Source: Bacteroidota bacterium (GTDB lineage: Bacteria > Bacteroidota > Bacteroidia > Bacteroidales > FEN-979). Taken from it: a stretch of 64,000 nt of DNA. Below the pieces are notes generated by a model that was given only the letters and a program-made list of their open reading frames with translations, was not told the origin of the DNA and did no database searches. Numbering within the stretch: position 1 is the first letter of the stretch; each line of letters opens with the position of its first letter. Below, piece by piece: positions 44,397-53,118 of this stretch. The translations under genes and the position numbers were made by a program. The stretch covers positions 1-64,000 of the forward strand of contig JAPLDH010000012.1 of NCBI GenBank assembly GCA_026391355.1, read 5' to 3'.

Positions 44397-45452
44397 TTAA
44401 TCTTCGTCCGCCAGGTAGTTCTCTATGAGTCTAGGAACAGGAAAATCAGCAATTTTCTTTAAACTTGTAAGTAGAAGCGGACTATTCAGTTCTTCATTAA
44501 AGTTGATTTGATAAAATCTGGCAATGATCACCTGGTGACTAAGCACATGCCGGTAATCACGGGAAGTGTTCTTAACGAATACGTTGTGGTCACCAAAGAT
44601 CTTTTTCCACTCCTCCGTCTGTCTGAGTTTTTTCAGCGATACAGCTTTAGCTGTCTCTATCATTGGAAAATCGTACAGGTTGTGCCAGATATCCTTCTCA
44701 ATCCTCTTTTTGAGATAAACGGACCTGCCTCCTGTTTCCTGTCTGGTCAAAATAACAAGATAGTTGAAATAGCGAAGCTTTTGTGACGGAACTTTTGATT
44801 TTACCGGCAGTTCACTCACCACCCCATGTTTAAATGCATAACAGCTTTTGTTAAAGATACAATGTACGCAATCTGGATTTGCAGGTTTACAAACCAGTGC
44901 GCCGAATTCCATGATGGCCTGGTTGAAGGTTCCCGGTTGCTTTTTATCGATCATTTCCAGCGTCCTGAGCCGGATCTCATTTTTACCTTTTGTTGTGTCA
45001 ACGGGTTCTACAATACCGAAAAAGCGAGAGAAGAAGCGCATGACATTCCCATCCACTACCGGAAAAGAAAGGTTAAAGGAAAGGGAGGCAATGGCCGCTG
45101 CAGTATATTCTCCGACCCCTTTGAGGCTTAATATCTGTTCATATTGCTCCGGAAATCTACCATTAAAAGTGGTTATGATCTGTTTGACAGCGGTATGCAT
45201 ATTCCTGGCCCTGGAATAATAGCCAAGCCCTTGCCAAACCTTTAAAACCTCCTGTTCTTCAGCAATTGCAAGCGTTTTAATATCAGGGAACCGTTCAATG
45301 AACCGGAGATAGTAATCCATTCCCTGACCGATCCGGGTTTGCTGAAGAATGATCTCCGACACCCAAACCAAATATGGATCAGAAACCCTTCTCCAGGGAA
45401 GATCGCGCTTATTTTCATTATACCAGCATAAAAGCGCCTTGGTGAATTGCAT
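44397..45452 (-). CDS. mutY: A/G-specific adenine DNA glycosylase
   Basis: A 351-residue base-excision repair enzyme removing adenine mispaired with 8-oxoguanine. Visible: catalytic Glu33 in VSEIILQQTR, helix-hairpin-helix LKGVGEYTAAA (about 110-120), Asp134 in VVDGNVMRF, and the four iron-sulfur cysteines 188, 195, 198, 204 (spacing 6-2-5). The C-terminal part is a NUDIX-like recognition domain. Divergent from the HU gene. In many Bacteroidota it is next to ssb and gldE; here ssb is 8 kb away. Confidence 0.95.
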   Translation of the reverse strand: MQFTKALLCWYNENKRDLPWRRVSDPYLVWVSEIILQQTRIGQGMDYYLRFIERFPDIKTLAIAEEQEVLKVWQGLGYYSRARNMHTAVKQIITTFNGRFPEQYEQILSLKGVGEYTAAAIASLSFNLSFPVVDGNVMRFFSRFFGIVEPVDTTKGKNEIRLRTLEMIDKKQPGTFNQAIMEFGALVCKPANPDCVHCIFNKSCYAFKHGVVSELPVKSKVPSQKLRYFNYLVILTRQETGGRSVYLKKRIEKDIWHNLYDFPMIETAKAVSLKKLRQTEEWKKIFGDHNVFVKNTSRDYRHVLSHQVIIARFYQINFNEELNSPLLLTSLKKIADFPVPRLIENYLADED

Positions 45453-45502
45453 GACTATGTAAGAATCAGACTGAAAAGCGAATAAATTTTGAAAATATTT
45501 TA

Positions 45503-45529
45503 TTGTTCTTCAAAATTATTATATATTTG
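45503..45529 (+). promoter_or_regulatory. Promoter for the HU-COX24-rng operon
   Basis: TTG (45503-45505), 16-base gap, TATATTTG (45522-45529) followed by C. The ATG lies 61 bases on. Confidence 0.7.
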
Positions 45530-45590
45530 CACCCCCGAAAGAGATAAAATTCATTCATTATTAAGAATATAACCACAAACTTTAATTACA

Positions 45591-45881
45591 ATGACAAAAG
45601 CAGAAATTGTAGCAGAAATTGCTAATAAAACCGGAATTGAGAAAGTTGCTGTACAGGCAACCGTTGAAGCTTTCATGGACACTTTGAAAAACTCTATGGT
45701 GAGCGGCCAGAACGTTTATTTAAGAGGTTTTGGTAGTTTTATCATCAAGAAAAGAGCCGAAAAAACTGGCAGGAACATTTCAAAGAATACCACCATCATT
45801 ATCCCCGCCCATAATATTCCTGCATTTAAGCCGGCAAAAACCTTTGTAAATAAGGTAAAATCACATACCAAGGTGAAATAA
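45591..45881 (+). CDS. HU-family DNA-binding protein
   Basis: A 96-residue nucleoid protein: MTKAEIVAEIANKTG, helical start, VYLRGFGSFIIKKRAEKTGRN (split) and the DNA-binding arm ending IIPAHNIPAFKPAK. It bends and compacts DNA as a dimer. First gene of a short operon with the COX24-like peptide and rng, a conserved Bacteroidota order. Confidence 0.95.
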   Translation: MTKAEIVAEIANKTGIEKVAVQATVEAFMDTLKNSMVSGQNVYLRGFGSFIIKKRAEKTGRNISKNTTIIIPAHNIPAFKPAKTFVNKVKSHTKVK

Positions 45882-45899
45882 TTCAAAGTCCGATAAAAG

Positions 45900-45989
45900 A
45901 TGCCCAGCGGTAAAAAGAGAAAAAGACATAAGATGGCAACCCACAAGCGTAAAAAACGTTTGCGGAAGAACAGACACAAGAAGAAATAG
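45900..45989 (+). CDS. AURKAIP1/COX24 domain small basic protein
   Basis: A 29-residue peptide, ATG at 45900 to TAG at 45987, beginning MPSGKKRKRHKMATHKRKKR and ending in a Lys/Arg/His run. It matches the tiny AURKAIP1/COX24-domain proteins of Bacteroidota, related to mitochondrial ribosomal protein mS38, and is therefore probably ribosome-associated. It sits 18 bases after HU and before rng, the usual context. More than half its residues are basic. Confidence 0.88.
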   Translation: MPSGKKRKRHKMATHKRKKRLRKNRHKKK

Positions 45990-46142
45990 TTTTTGTTTGT
46001 GCACTGAACATTGCTTTCCTATGAATGTATTGCAATGTCGTGCAAGAATTATCTTCTCCCCCGGCTAATGCCCTGCTACAATTCCTTAGAACAATGAAAC
46101 CATTTATTTTCATTAATGGTTTGGGAATAAAAAAAGTGTAGA

Positions 46143-47693
46143 GTGAATAAGGAATTAATAATCAATTCAACCTCCGGAGAGGCTGAAATTGCCCTACTCG
46201 AGGAAAAACTTCTCGTAGAACTTAACAAAGAAAAATCCAACAACGAGTTTTCTGTTGGTGATATTTATCTTGGCAGGGTCAAAAAGATCATGCCCGGCCT
46301 GAATGCGGCATTTGTAGATGTGGGTTTTGGGAAAGATGCTTTTTTGCATTACCTGGATTTGGGTCCGCAGGTAAATTCGCTGATGAAATTTATCAAATTC
46401 GCACAATCCGCAACATCTGGCCAGTTCTCCATCGAAGATTTCCGTATGGAGGAGGATATCCAGAAAACAGGAAAGATCACCCAGGTGCTGAAACCCAATC
46501 AGCAGATCCTGGTACAGATCGCCAAGGAACCTATCTCAACAAAAGGTCCCCGGGTTTCATCGGAGCTCTCCTTTGCAGGAAGATACATTGTCCTGATCCC
46601 TTTCTCAGATAAGATATCTGTTTCTCAAAAGTTGAAAAGCGTTGAGGAGCGAAACCGTCTGAAAAGACTGATCGCAAGCATCAAACCAAAGAACTGCGGG
46701 GTCATTATCCGTACTGTCGCTGAAAATAAAATGGTTGCCGACTTAGACCAGGATCTGCGAAGCCTTTATAAAAAATGGGAGATCATCTCCCAAAAGCTTG
46801 TCAGCGCAAAGGCACCGCAGCGGATCATCAGCGAAATGGACCGTTCTTCAGCGATCATCCGTGATATGCTGAATGAATCCTTCAACAGCATTGTTGTTAA
46901 TGACTCGGTTTTGCATGAAGAAATAAAACACTACATGCAGAAAATCGCACCCGACAGGGTGAATATTCTGAAACTCTATTCGGGAAAAGTTCCGATTTTC
47001 GAGAGTTTTGGAGTCGATAAACAGATAAAAAATTCCTTTGGAAAGATCGTTACCATCAAAAGCGGTACTTACCTGATCATCGAACATACCGAGGCTCTGC
47101 ATGTGATTGATATCAACAGTGGTCACAGGGTGAACTCCGAACAGAACCAGGAGACAAATGCACTGGAAGTCAACCTTGAAGCTGCGGCCGAGGTGGCCCG
47201 TCAGCTACGGTTGCGTGATATGGGAGGCATCATCGTGATCGATTTTATCGACATGAACCTCGGTCAGAACCGGCGGAAGCTATATGATAAGCTGAAAGAG
47301 GAGATGAAAAAGGACAGGGCCAAACATTCCATCCTTCCACCTAGTAAATTTGGGCTCGTACAGATCACCCGTCAGCGGGTACGGCCTGAAATGAGTGTCC
47401 ACATCCTCGAAAAATGTCCTACCTGCGATGGCACCGGCGAGATACGCCCAAGCGTCCTCCTGATTGATGACATTGAAAATAACATCAGCTTTCTGGTACG
47501 TGAACAGAATGAACCATACCTCACATTATTTGTACACCCTTATACCCATGCCTTCCTGACAAAAGGATTGTTTACTTTCAAATGGAAATGGTACCGGAAA
47601 TTCAAACGATGGATCAGGATAAAACCCCAATCCTCCTATCATTTCCTGGAATATCATTTCTTTAACAAGAATGGGGATGAGATAAAGATGTAA
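46143..47693 (+). CDS. rng: Ribonuclease E/G family endoribonuclease
   Basis: A 516-residue RNase G-type enzyme starting at GTG 46143 (MNKELIINSTSGEAEIALLE). It has the S1-like RNA-binding domain (VGDIYLGRVKKIMPGLNAAFVDVGF, split), catalytic-core acidic residues in VIDINSGHR and GGIIVIDFIDM, and a zinc-link motif CPTCDGTGEI near 430. It processes rRNA and decays mRNA. Third gene of the HU operon; a weak hairpin (about 46093-46125) lies in the 150-base spacer before it. Confidence 0.95.
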   Translation: MNKELIINSTSGEAEIALLEEKLLVELNKEKSNNEFSVGDIYLGRVKKIMPGLNAAFVDVGFGKDAFLHYLDLGPQVNSLMKFIKFAQSATSGQFSIEDFRMEEDIQKTGKITQVLKPNQQILVQIAKEPISTKGPRVSSELSFAGRYIVLIPFSDKISVSQKLKSVEERNRLKRLIASIKPKNCGVIIRTVAENKMVADLDQDLRSLYKKWEIISQKLVSAKAPQRIISEMDRSSAIIRDMLNESFNSIVVNDSVLHEEIKHYMQKIAPDRVNILKLYSGKVPIFESFGVDKQIKNSFGKIVTIKSGTYLIIEHTEALHVIDINSGHRVNSEQNQETNALEVNLEAAAEVARQLRLRDMGGIIVIDFIDMNLGQNRRKLYDKLKEEMKKDRAKHSILPPSKFGLVQITRQRVRPEMSVHILEKCPTCDGTGEIRPSVLLIDDIENNISFLVREQNEPYLTLFVHPYTHAFLTKGLFTFKWKWYRKFKRWIRIKPQSSYHFLEYHFFNKNGDEIKM

Positions 47694-47718
47694 GTGAGGC
47701 ATTAGGCACCAGGGATTT

Positions 47719-47739
47719 GTCATTGGTCATTGGTCATTG
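47719..47739. repeat. Three exact GTCATTG heptamers
   Basis: Tandem copies directly upstream of trpS. The same phrase fills the spacer after trpS. Confidence 0.85.
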
Positions 47740-47789
47740 GGATTTTTTTGAAATTCGTAATCCGTAATTTTTACTTTGTAATCAATATC

Positions 47790-48785
47790 ATGTCTATAGT
47801 CGTAAGTGGTATCAGACCAACAGGTAAACTTCACCTCGGGAACTATTTCGGCGCTATCCGGAATTTTGTAAGGATGCAGGAAAAGGATAACTGTTATTTT
47901 TTTATTGCAGACTATCATTCGCTCACTACTCATCCTGCACCGGAAGATCTTCACGGGAGTGTTAAAAACGTGATGATTGAATTTCTTTCATGCGGCCTCG
48001 ATCCTGAGAAAGCCACCTTATATGTACAGAGTGACGTTCCGGAAACTGCCGAGCTCTACCTGCTGCTCAATATGAATGCTTATGTCGGTGAGCTTGAAAG
48101 ATGCACATCTTTCAAGGAGAAGATCCGCTATCAACCCGACAATGTGAATGCAGGCCTGCTCACCTATCCTACTTTGATGGCTGCCGATATCATTATCCAT
48201 AAAGCACATAAGGTGCCTGTTGGGAAAGACCAGGAGCAGCACCTCGAAATGACAAGAACTTTTGCCAACCGTTTCAACCGTTTATATAAAGTTGATTATT
48301 TCCCTGAACCTGTTGCCTATAATTTCGGTGATAACCTCGTGAAGATCCCTTCCCTCGACGGTGGACTAAAGATGTCGAAATCGGAGAATGAGAATTCAGC
48401 TATTTTTCTGAATGATCCCCCGGAAGTGATCCGCAAAAAAGTGATGCGGGCAGTAACAGATGAAGGGCCGAAGCAAGTGAACCAGGAAAAGCCGCAGGCC
48501 ATTGAAAATATCTTCGCACTGATGAAGGCCATGTCGGAACCTTCTGTTTATGACTTTTTCAATGACCAGTATAATTCCATGACGATCCGTTATGGTGATA
48601 TGAAAAAACAACTTGGTGAAGATGTTGTCCGATTCACTGAACCATTTCGTGAGAAAATCAGGCAATTGTATGCTGATGAACAGTATGTGGCCAAAGTTGT
48701 GAAACTCGGCGCCGAAAAAGCACATGCCAGCGCGTCGAAGACCATCAGAGAGGTTCGCGAGATTATAGGGTTCAAAACATTTTAA
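47790..48785 (+). CDS. trpS: Tryptophanyl-tRNA synthetase
   Basis: A 331-residue class I synthetase. The ATG at 47790 gives the standard start MSIVVSGIRPTGKLHLGNYF, with the HIGH-type signature in LHLGNYFGA and KMSKS as LKMSKSE (about 193-199). Upstream in-frame ATG 47730 lies in repeat-derived sequence and is unlikely. GKDQEQHLEMTR binds the adenylate region. Flanked on both sides by GTCATT-type repeat tracts. Confidence 0.96.
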   Translation: MSIVVSGIRPTGKLHLGNYFGAIRNFVRMQEKDNCYFFIADYHSLTTHPAPEDLHGSVKNVMIEFLSCGLDPEKATLYVQSDVPETAELYLLLNMNAYVGELERCTSFKEKIRYQPDNVNAGLLTYPTLMAADIIIHKAHKVPVGKDQEQHLEMTRTFANRFNRLYKVDYFPEPVAYNFGDNLVKIPSLDGGLKMSKSENENSAIFLNDPPEVIRKKVMRAVTDEGPKQVNQEKPQAIENIFALMKAMSEPSVYDFFNDQYNSMTIRYGDMKKQLGEDVVRFTEPFREKIRQLYADEQYVAKVVKLGAEKAHASASKTIREVREIIGFKTF

Positions 48786-48966
48786 GAGGTCATTAGGTCA
48801 TTAAGTCAATATGTCATTAGGATATTAGGTCATTTGGTCATTCAGTTAGAAGTTATCCCGAAAGAAATAACCAAAACTTTCTTCACGCCTTACATTTGAT
48901 TTTTGCTTTTTGATTTCTTTTTCCCTAATGACCAATGACTAATGACCTAATGACTTATTGACCTAA
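48786..48966. repeat. GGTCATTAG phrase repeats as inverted arms
   Basis: Left tract 48787-48843 (GGTCATTAGGTCATTAAGTC and further units) and right tract 48923-48966 in inverted orientation (CCTAATGACCAATGACTAAT and on). They flank about 80 bases without a gene. They could fold into a long imperfect hairpin. Confidence 0.8.
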
Positions 48967-48990
48967 TAAATATTATCCAACGACAAATCC

Positions 48991-50184
48991 ATGAACATTA
49001 CCAACCCCGTCTGTGAGACGGCAGTCCTTGTCGGTCTTGCTACTCGTGACCAGGACATCGTGAAGGTGGGTGAATACCTTGAAGAGCTTGCTTTCCTGGT
49101 GGATACAGCCGGGGGAATTCCCATAAAACGGTTTATGCAGAAGCTCGATCTGCCGGATTCAAGGACTTATGTGGGTAAAGGCAAACTGGAAGAGATCAGG
49201 GCGTATATCAGCGAACATGAGGTTGATATTGCAGTATTTGATGACGAACTCTCCCCCAGCCAGATCCGGAACATTGAAAAGGTGCTTCAATGCAGGATCC
49301 TCGACAGGAACAACCTGATCCTTGATATTTTTGCGCACCGGGCGAAAACGGCATATGCCAAGACCCAGGTGGAACTGGCACAATGCGAGTACCTGTTACC
49401 ACGGCTAACCCGGATGTGGACACACCTCGAAAAACAGCGCGGCGGTATTGGAATGAGAGGTCCCGGTGAGCAGGAAATCGAGACCGACCGCCGGATTTTA
49501 AGGTACAGGATATCATTGCTGAAGCAGAAACTTTCGGAGATCGACAAACAACAAACCACCCAGCGTAAACACAGGAAGCAACTGGTTCGGGTAGCCCTGG
49601 TCGGGTACACCAATGTCGGAAAGTCGACCGTAATGAACCTGCTGAGTAAATCCAACGTCTTTGCCGAGAACAAATTATTTGCAACCCTCGACACTACAGT
49701 GAGGAAAGTTGTCATCCATGACCTTCCATTTTTATTATCTGATACTGTGGGTTTTATCAGGAAACTGCCCCATACCCTTGTGGAATCGTTCAAATCCACA
49801 CTCGATGAAGTGAGGGAAGCCGACCTGCTGATACACATTGCCGATATTTCACATCCCGATTTCGAGGAACAGATCGATGTTGTAAACCAGACGCTGACTG
49901 ACATCGGCGTTTATGGCAAACCGACCATTTTGCTTTTCAACAAGATTGATCTTTATGCCCATGTTGAAAAAGATCCTTTCGACCTGGCCCCGGCACAAAA
50001 ACAAAATCTCACCCTGGAAGAACTGGAAAAAACCTGGATGGCTAAATCCCATCTGCCTTCATTGTTTATTTCAGCAGTTGAGAAAACGAACCTGGAATCC
50101 CTGAGGGAGCTGATCTGGAAAGAGGCAAGGGAGATCAGGAAAAGCAGGTACCCTGAACTGGCCGAACCCAATCCGGTTCTCTGA
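48991..50184 (+). CDS. hflX: GTPase HflX
   Basis: A 397-residue ribosome-associated GTPase that splits stalled or heat-damaged ribosomes. Seen: HflX-specific GMRGPGEQEIETDRR (about 155-169), P-loop GYTNVGKS (about 206-213), DTVGFIRKLPH (about 251-261) and NKID. The N-terminal glycine-rich/segment GKLEEIRAYI is typical. Preceded by repeat tracts, with no TAnnTTTG box nearby. Confidence 0.95.
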   Translation: MNITNPVCETAVLVGLATRDQDIVKVGEYLEELAFLVDTAGGIPIKRFMQKLDLPDSRTYVGKGKLEEIRAYISEHEVDIAVFDDELSPSQIRNIEKVLQCRILDRNNLILDIFAHRAKTAYAKTQVELAQCEYLLPRLTRMWTHLEKQRGGIGMRGPGEQEIETDRRILRYRISLLKQKLSEIDKQQTTQRKHRKQLVRVALVGYTNVGKSTVMNLLSKSNVFAENKLFATLDTTVRKVVIHDLPFLLSDTVGFIRKLPHTLVESFKSTLDEVREADLLIHIADISHPDFEEQIDVVNQTLTDIGVYGKPTILLFNKIDLYAHVEKDPFDLAPAQKQNLTLEELEKTWMAKSHLPSLFISAVEKTNLESLRELIWKEAREIRKSRYPELAEPNPVL

Positions 50185-50209
50185 ACATAAGCAGAATAAT
50201 ATATTTTGA

Positions 50210-50217
50210 TACCTTTG
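50210..50217 (+). promoter_or_regulatory. -7 box TACCTTTG for lnt
   Basis: TACCTTTG, 32 bases before the lnt ATG. No clear -33 box. Confidence 0.5.
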
Positions 50218-50249
50218 CTTTCACGGTTCATGCAACACGCTTTTCACTC

Positions 50250-51923
50250 ATGAAAAAATATCATTTACTCCTGCTTTCCTTATTGTCGGGGTTGCTCATT
50301 GGTCTGGGCTGGCCCGAACGAGGTTTCCCGGGACTGCTCTTCATCGGGTTTATCCCTCTCCTTTACATCGAAGATTATATCTTTCAGAACAGGAAAAAGT
50401 TTATCAAGTTCAGCTTTCTCTTTTATTCATTGCCCGCATTCATTGTCTGGAACGGATTGACAACATGGTGGATATTCAACTCCACGGGTTACGGCGCAAT
50501 CCTGGCCATTGTTTTAAACGCTCTTTTCATGTCAATCGTTGTTAATCTGTTTCACTACACGCGGAAACAACTCCCTGGAACGGCTGCAGGATATGCCTGT
50601 TTGGTGTTTTACTGGATGGCATTTGAGTTTCTTCACCTGAACTGGGATCTTAACTGGCCATGGCTCAACCTTGGCAATGGATTTGCCTCCTGGTACAAAT
50701 GGGTTCAATGGTATGAATATACAGGCACTTTCGGCGGAACACTTTGGATTTTGCTTGTAAATATTTTTGGGTTCACCTTGCTGAAGAGGTATCTGTATAG
50801 AAGTTCCCAGTTTGCAGTTCCCAGTTCCCAGTTTGCAGTTCCCAGTTCCGGGTCACCAGTCACAAGTCACAATTCACCTATATTCCTGGTTTCCTGTTGG
50901 GTACTCTTTCTCATTGTACCAATCTTTATTTCCTACATTATATATTGGAACTACACCGAAGATCCCCATCCCGTCAATGTTGTCATTGTTCAGCCGAATT
51001 TTGATCCTTACTCTGAACAATACGTAATTCCTCCTCCGCAGGTAGTGGGGAAGATCATGGAACTTTCAAAACCCCTTATTGACAGCACAACAAATTTTTT
51101 GGTTGCTCCCGAATCTGCCATCCAGGAAGAAATGTGGGAGAACAGTCTTGGATCCTTTAGGAGTATTTCCCTGCTAAAGGATATCTCCTATAAATATCCG
51201 CATCTGAACATCCTTGTGGGTGGTTCGACCTATTATGCCTTCCGGAAAGGAGAAACCATTCCGCCATCGGCCAGAAAATTCAAGGACGCTGACGACTATT
51301 ATAACCGGTACAATGCTGCAATCTTACTGAATTCGCGTGATTCATTACAACTGTATCACAAATCGAAGCTTACACCCGGTGTGGAGATCATGCCGACTTT
51401 TATGGGGATCCCTTTCCTGGAGAAATATGCGATCGACCTTGGTGGGATCGTAGGAACCCTGGGATCGGACAGGGTGAGAAAAGTATATTCAACCGTGGGA
51501 ACCGTCCCCGCCTCCACTGTGATCTGCTATGAATCTATTTTCGGGGAATTTTTCAGCAGGTTTGTTAAGAACGGCGCCCAGGTGATGTTCATCATCACCA
51601 ACGACGGGTGGTGGGGAGATACACCGGGACACTGGCAGCATTACGCTTTTGCATCGCTTCGCGCCATTGAAACACGCCGTTCGATCGGCCGGTCGGCAAA
51701 TACAGGTATTTCAGCATTCATCGACCAGCGCGGAGATCCACACCAGGAAACTAAATACTGGGAACCTGCAGCCATTAAAGGAACGATCAATGCCAACTCA
51801 AAGCTTACGTTTTATGTAAGAAACGGCGACTGGCTGGCGAGAGTGGCGACAGTTTGCGGAGGGATTATGCTGTTAACAGGGATTGTTCTAAGATTCGCAC
51901 GAAAGAGGAAGTTAATGAAATAG
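50250..51923 (+). CDS. lnt: Apolipoprotein N-acyltransferase with a repeat-derived insertion
   Basis: A 557-residue inner-membrane enzyme that N-acylates lipoproteins: several N-terminal helices (about 4-180), another at about 212-232, and a periplasmic nitrilase domain with catalytic Glu288, Lys373 and Cys426 (APESAIQ, YHKSKL, VICYES). Residues 185-198 are two exact copies of SSQFAVP encoded by a 21-bp direct repeat, followed by repeat-like SSGSPVTSHNS; this lies in the loop before the last N-terminal helix. It is probably tolerated, because all catalytic residues are intact. It should modify the many lipoproteins in this window. Confidence 0.93.
   Translation: MKKYHLLLLSLLSGLLIGLGWPERGFPGLLFIGFIPLLYIEDYIFQNRKKFIKFSFLFYSLPAFIVWNGLTTWWIFNSTGYGAILAIVLNALFMSIVVNLFHYTRKQLPGTAAGYACLVFYWMAFEFLHLNWDLNWPWLNLGNGFASWYKWVQWYEYTGTFGGTLWILLVNIFGFTLLKRYLYRSSQFAVPSSQFAVPSSGSPVTSHNSPIFLVSCWVLFLIVPIFISYIIYWNYTEDPHPVNVVIVQPNFDPYSEQYVIPPPQVVGKIMELSKPLIDSTTNFLVAPESAIQEEMWENSLGSFRSISLLKDISYKYPHLNILVGGSTYYAFRKGETIPPSARKFKDADDYYNRYNAAILLNSRDSLQLYHKSKLTPGVEIMPTFMGIPFLEKYAIDLGGIVGTLGSDRVRKVYSTVGTVPASTVICYESIFGEFFSRFVKNGAQVMFIITNDGWWGDTPGHWQHYAFASLRAIETRRSIGRSANTGISAFIDQRGDPHQETKYWEPAAIKGTINANSKLTFYVRNGDWLARVATVCGGIMLLTGIVLRFARKRKLMK
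50802..50843 (+). repeat. Two exact 21-bp direct repeats inside lnt
   Basis: Units 50802-50822 and 50823-50843, codon-aligned. Made of AGTTCCCAGTTTGC plus AGTTCCC, a phrase also present between genes at 31772-31795 and 51929-51962. Confidence 0.95.
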
Positions 51924-52018
51924 AGTTCTAAGTTTCCAGTTTCCAGTTCCCAGACCCCAGTTTTAAACAATTATTAATTATCTCATTACCTCATTATTTC
52001 GTTATTTCATTAATCCCT

Positions 52019-52026
52019 TAACTTTG
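52019..52026 (+). promoter_or_regulatory. -7 box TAACTTTG for the M28 peptidase gene
   Basis: TAACTTTG, 30 bases before the ATG at 52057. It overlaps the earlier in-frame codon at 52024, so it supports the later start. Confidence 0.55.
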
Positions 52027-52056
52027 TCACCTTGTCACTTCTTCAAATACAGATTC

Positions 52057-53064
52057 ATGAAATATATCTCAATCTTACTCCTCCTTATCATGGCCGTGCT
52101 CCTCTCCTCCTGCAACTCCTGTTCACGGAAAAAATCCGGGGGTGGTGAAACTGTCAAACCACAGGTAACTGTGAAGATACCTGATTTTAACGGGGATTCT
52201 GCCTACCGGCTGGTGGCTGAACAGGTGGCTTTTGGTCCACGGGTTCCCAATACCAAAGCCCATGAAAAATGTGCAGCCTTCCTGATCGAAAAGCTAAAGG
52301 GGGTTTGCCGGGATGTGATTATCCAGAAAGGAACCGTAAAAGCATACAACGGGACGATCCTCAACTTCCAGAACATCATCGCCTCCTGGAAGCCGGGGAT
52401 CAACAACAGGATCTTCCTCTGTTCGCACTGGGATTCACGCCCATATGCTGATCACGACCCGGATCCGAAAAACCATCGCAAACCGGTTGACGCTGCGAAC
52501 GACGGCGCCAGTGGTGTCGGTGTCCTGCTTGAAGTTGCCCGCCAGTTAAGCCTTGCAAACCCCACCATAGGTGTCGATATTATTTTATTTGACGTGGAAG
52601 ATTACGGTCCTCCGGAAGATCAGCGGAACAACCTGGTTAATACCGAAAATTTCTGGGGACAGGGGGCTCAATACTGGGCTCAGAACCCGCATAAACCCGA
52701 TTATTTTGCAAAGTACGGGATCTTACTGGATATGGTGGGCGCACCAGGGGCGACTTTCCTGGTTGAAGGTTTTTCAAATTATTATGCAGCGAATGTCGTT
52801 AAGCATGTGTGGGAAACCGCCAGCCGTATAGGCTATTCCAACTTCTTCATCTATGACACCGGTCCACAGATCACCGACGATCATGTACCCATCAACAAGC
52901 TCAAGGGAATTCCGACGATCGATATCATTCACCTCGACAAGAACAGCCCCACGGGGTTTTATCCTTACTGGCACACCACAAAGGACAATCTTGCCTCAAT
53001 CGATAAAACAACCCTCCAGGCCGTTGGCCAGACGCTGCTGACGGTGATCTACGAAGATCAGTGA
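52057..53064 (+). CDS. M28-family zinc aminopeptidase / glutaminyl cyclase-like lipoprotein
   Basis: A 335-residue predicted lipoprotein (signal about 1-18, lipobox LLSSC, Cys19). The M28 fold is shown by CSHWDSRPYAD (zinc His and Asp), AANDGASGVG (bridging Asp), DVEDYG (Glu) and DDHVPINKLKGIPTIDIIH (split; terminal His). The spacing resembles secreted glutaminyl-peptide cyclotransferases as well as aminopeptidases, so the reaction is uncertain. Glutaminyl cyclase-like enzymes commonly process T9SS cargo N-termini in Bacteroidota (family knowledge). Follows lnt. Confidence 0.85.
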   Translation: MKYISILLLLIMAVLLSSCNSCSRKKSGGGETVKPQVTVKIPDFNGDSAYRLVAEQVAFGPRVPNTKAHEKCAAFLIEKLKGVCRDVIIQKGTVKAYNGTILNFQNIIASWKPGINNRIFLCSHWDSRPYADHDPDPKNHRKPVDAANDGASGVGVLLEVARQLSLANPTIGVDIILFDVEDYGPPEDQRNNLVNTENFWGQGAQYWAQNPHKPDYFAKYGILLDMVGAPGATFLVEGFSNYYAANVVKHVWETASRIGYSNFFIYDTGPQITDDHVPINKLKGIPTIDIIHLDKNSPTGFYPYWHTTKDNLASIDKTTLQAVGQTLLTVIYEDQ

Positions 53065-53083
53065 CCTTAGCCCCTCCCATTGA

Positions 53084-53105
53084 CCCCTCCCTTCGCGGGG
53101 AGGGG
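53084..53105. terminator. GC-rich hairpin between convergent genes
   Basis: CCCCTCCC (53084-53091) pairs with 53098-53105 around TTCGCG. It lies between the M28 and phoH stops and could serve both; no long T-run. Confidence 0.55.
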
Positions 53106-53118
53106 AACACATTCTCGC

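Noticed and set aside
47719-48966. CRISPR array in the repeat tracts around trpS
   Set aside because: Units are 7-9 bp, degenerate and without regular unique spacers; no cas genes are present.
49287-49904. 205-residue minus-strand open frame inside hflX
   Set aside because: Shadow of HflX; low-complexity Ser/Arg composition and the true strand has all G motifs.
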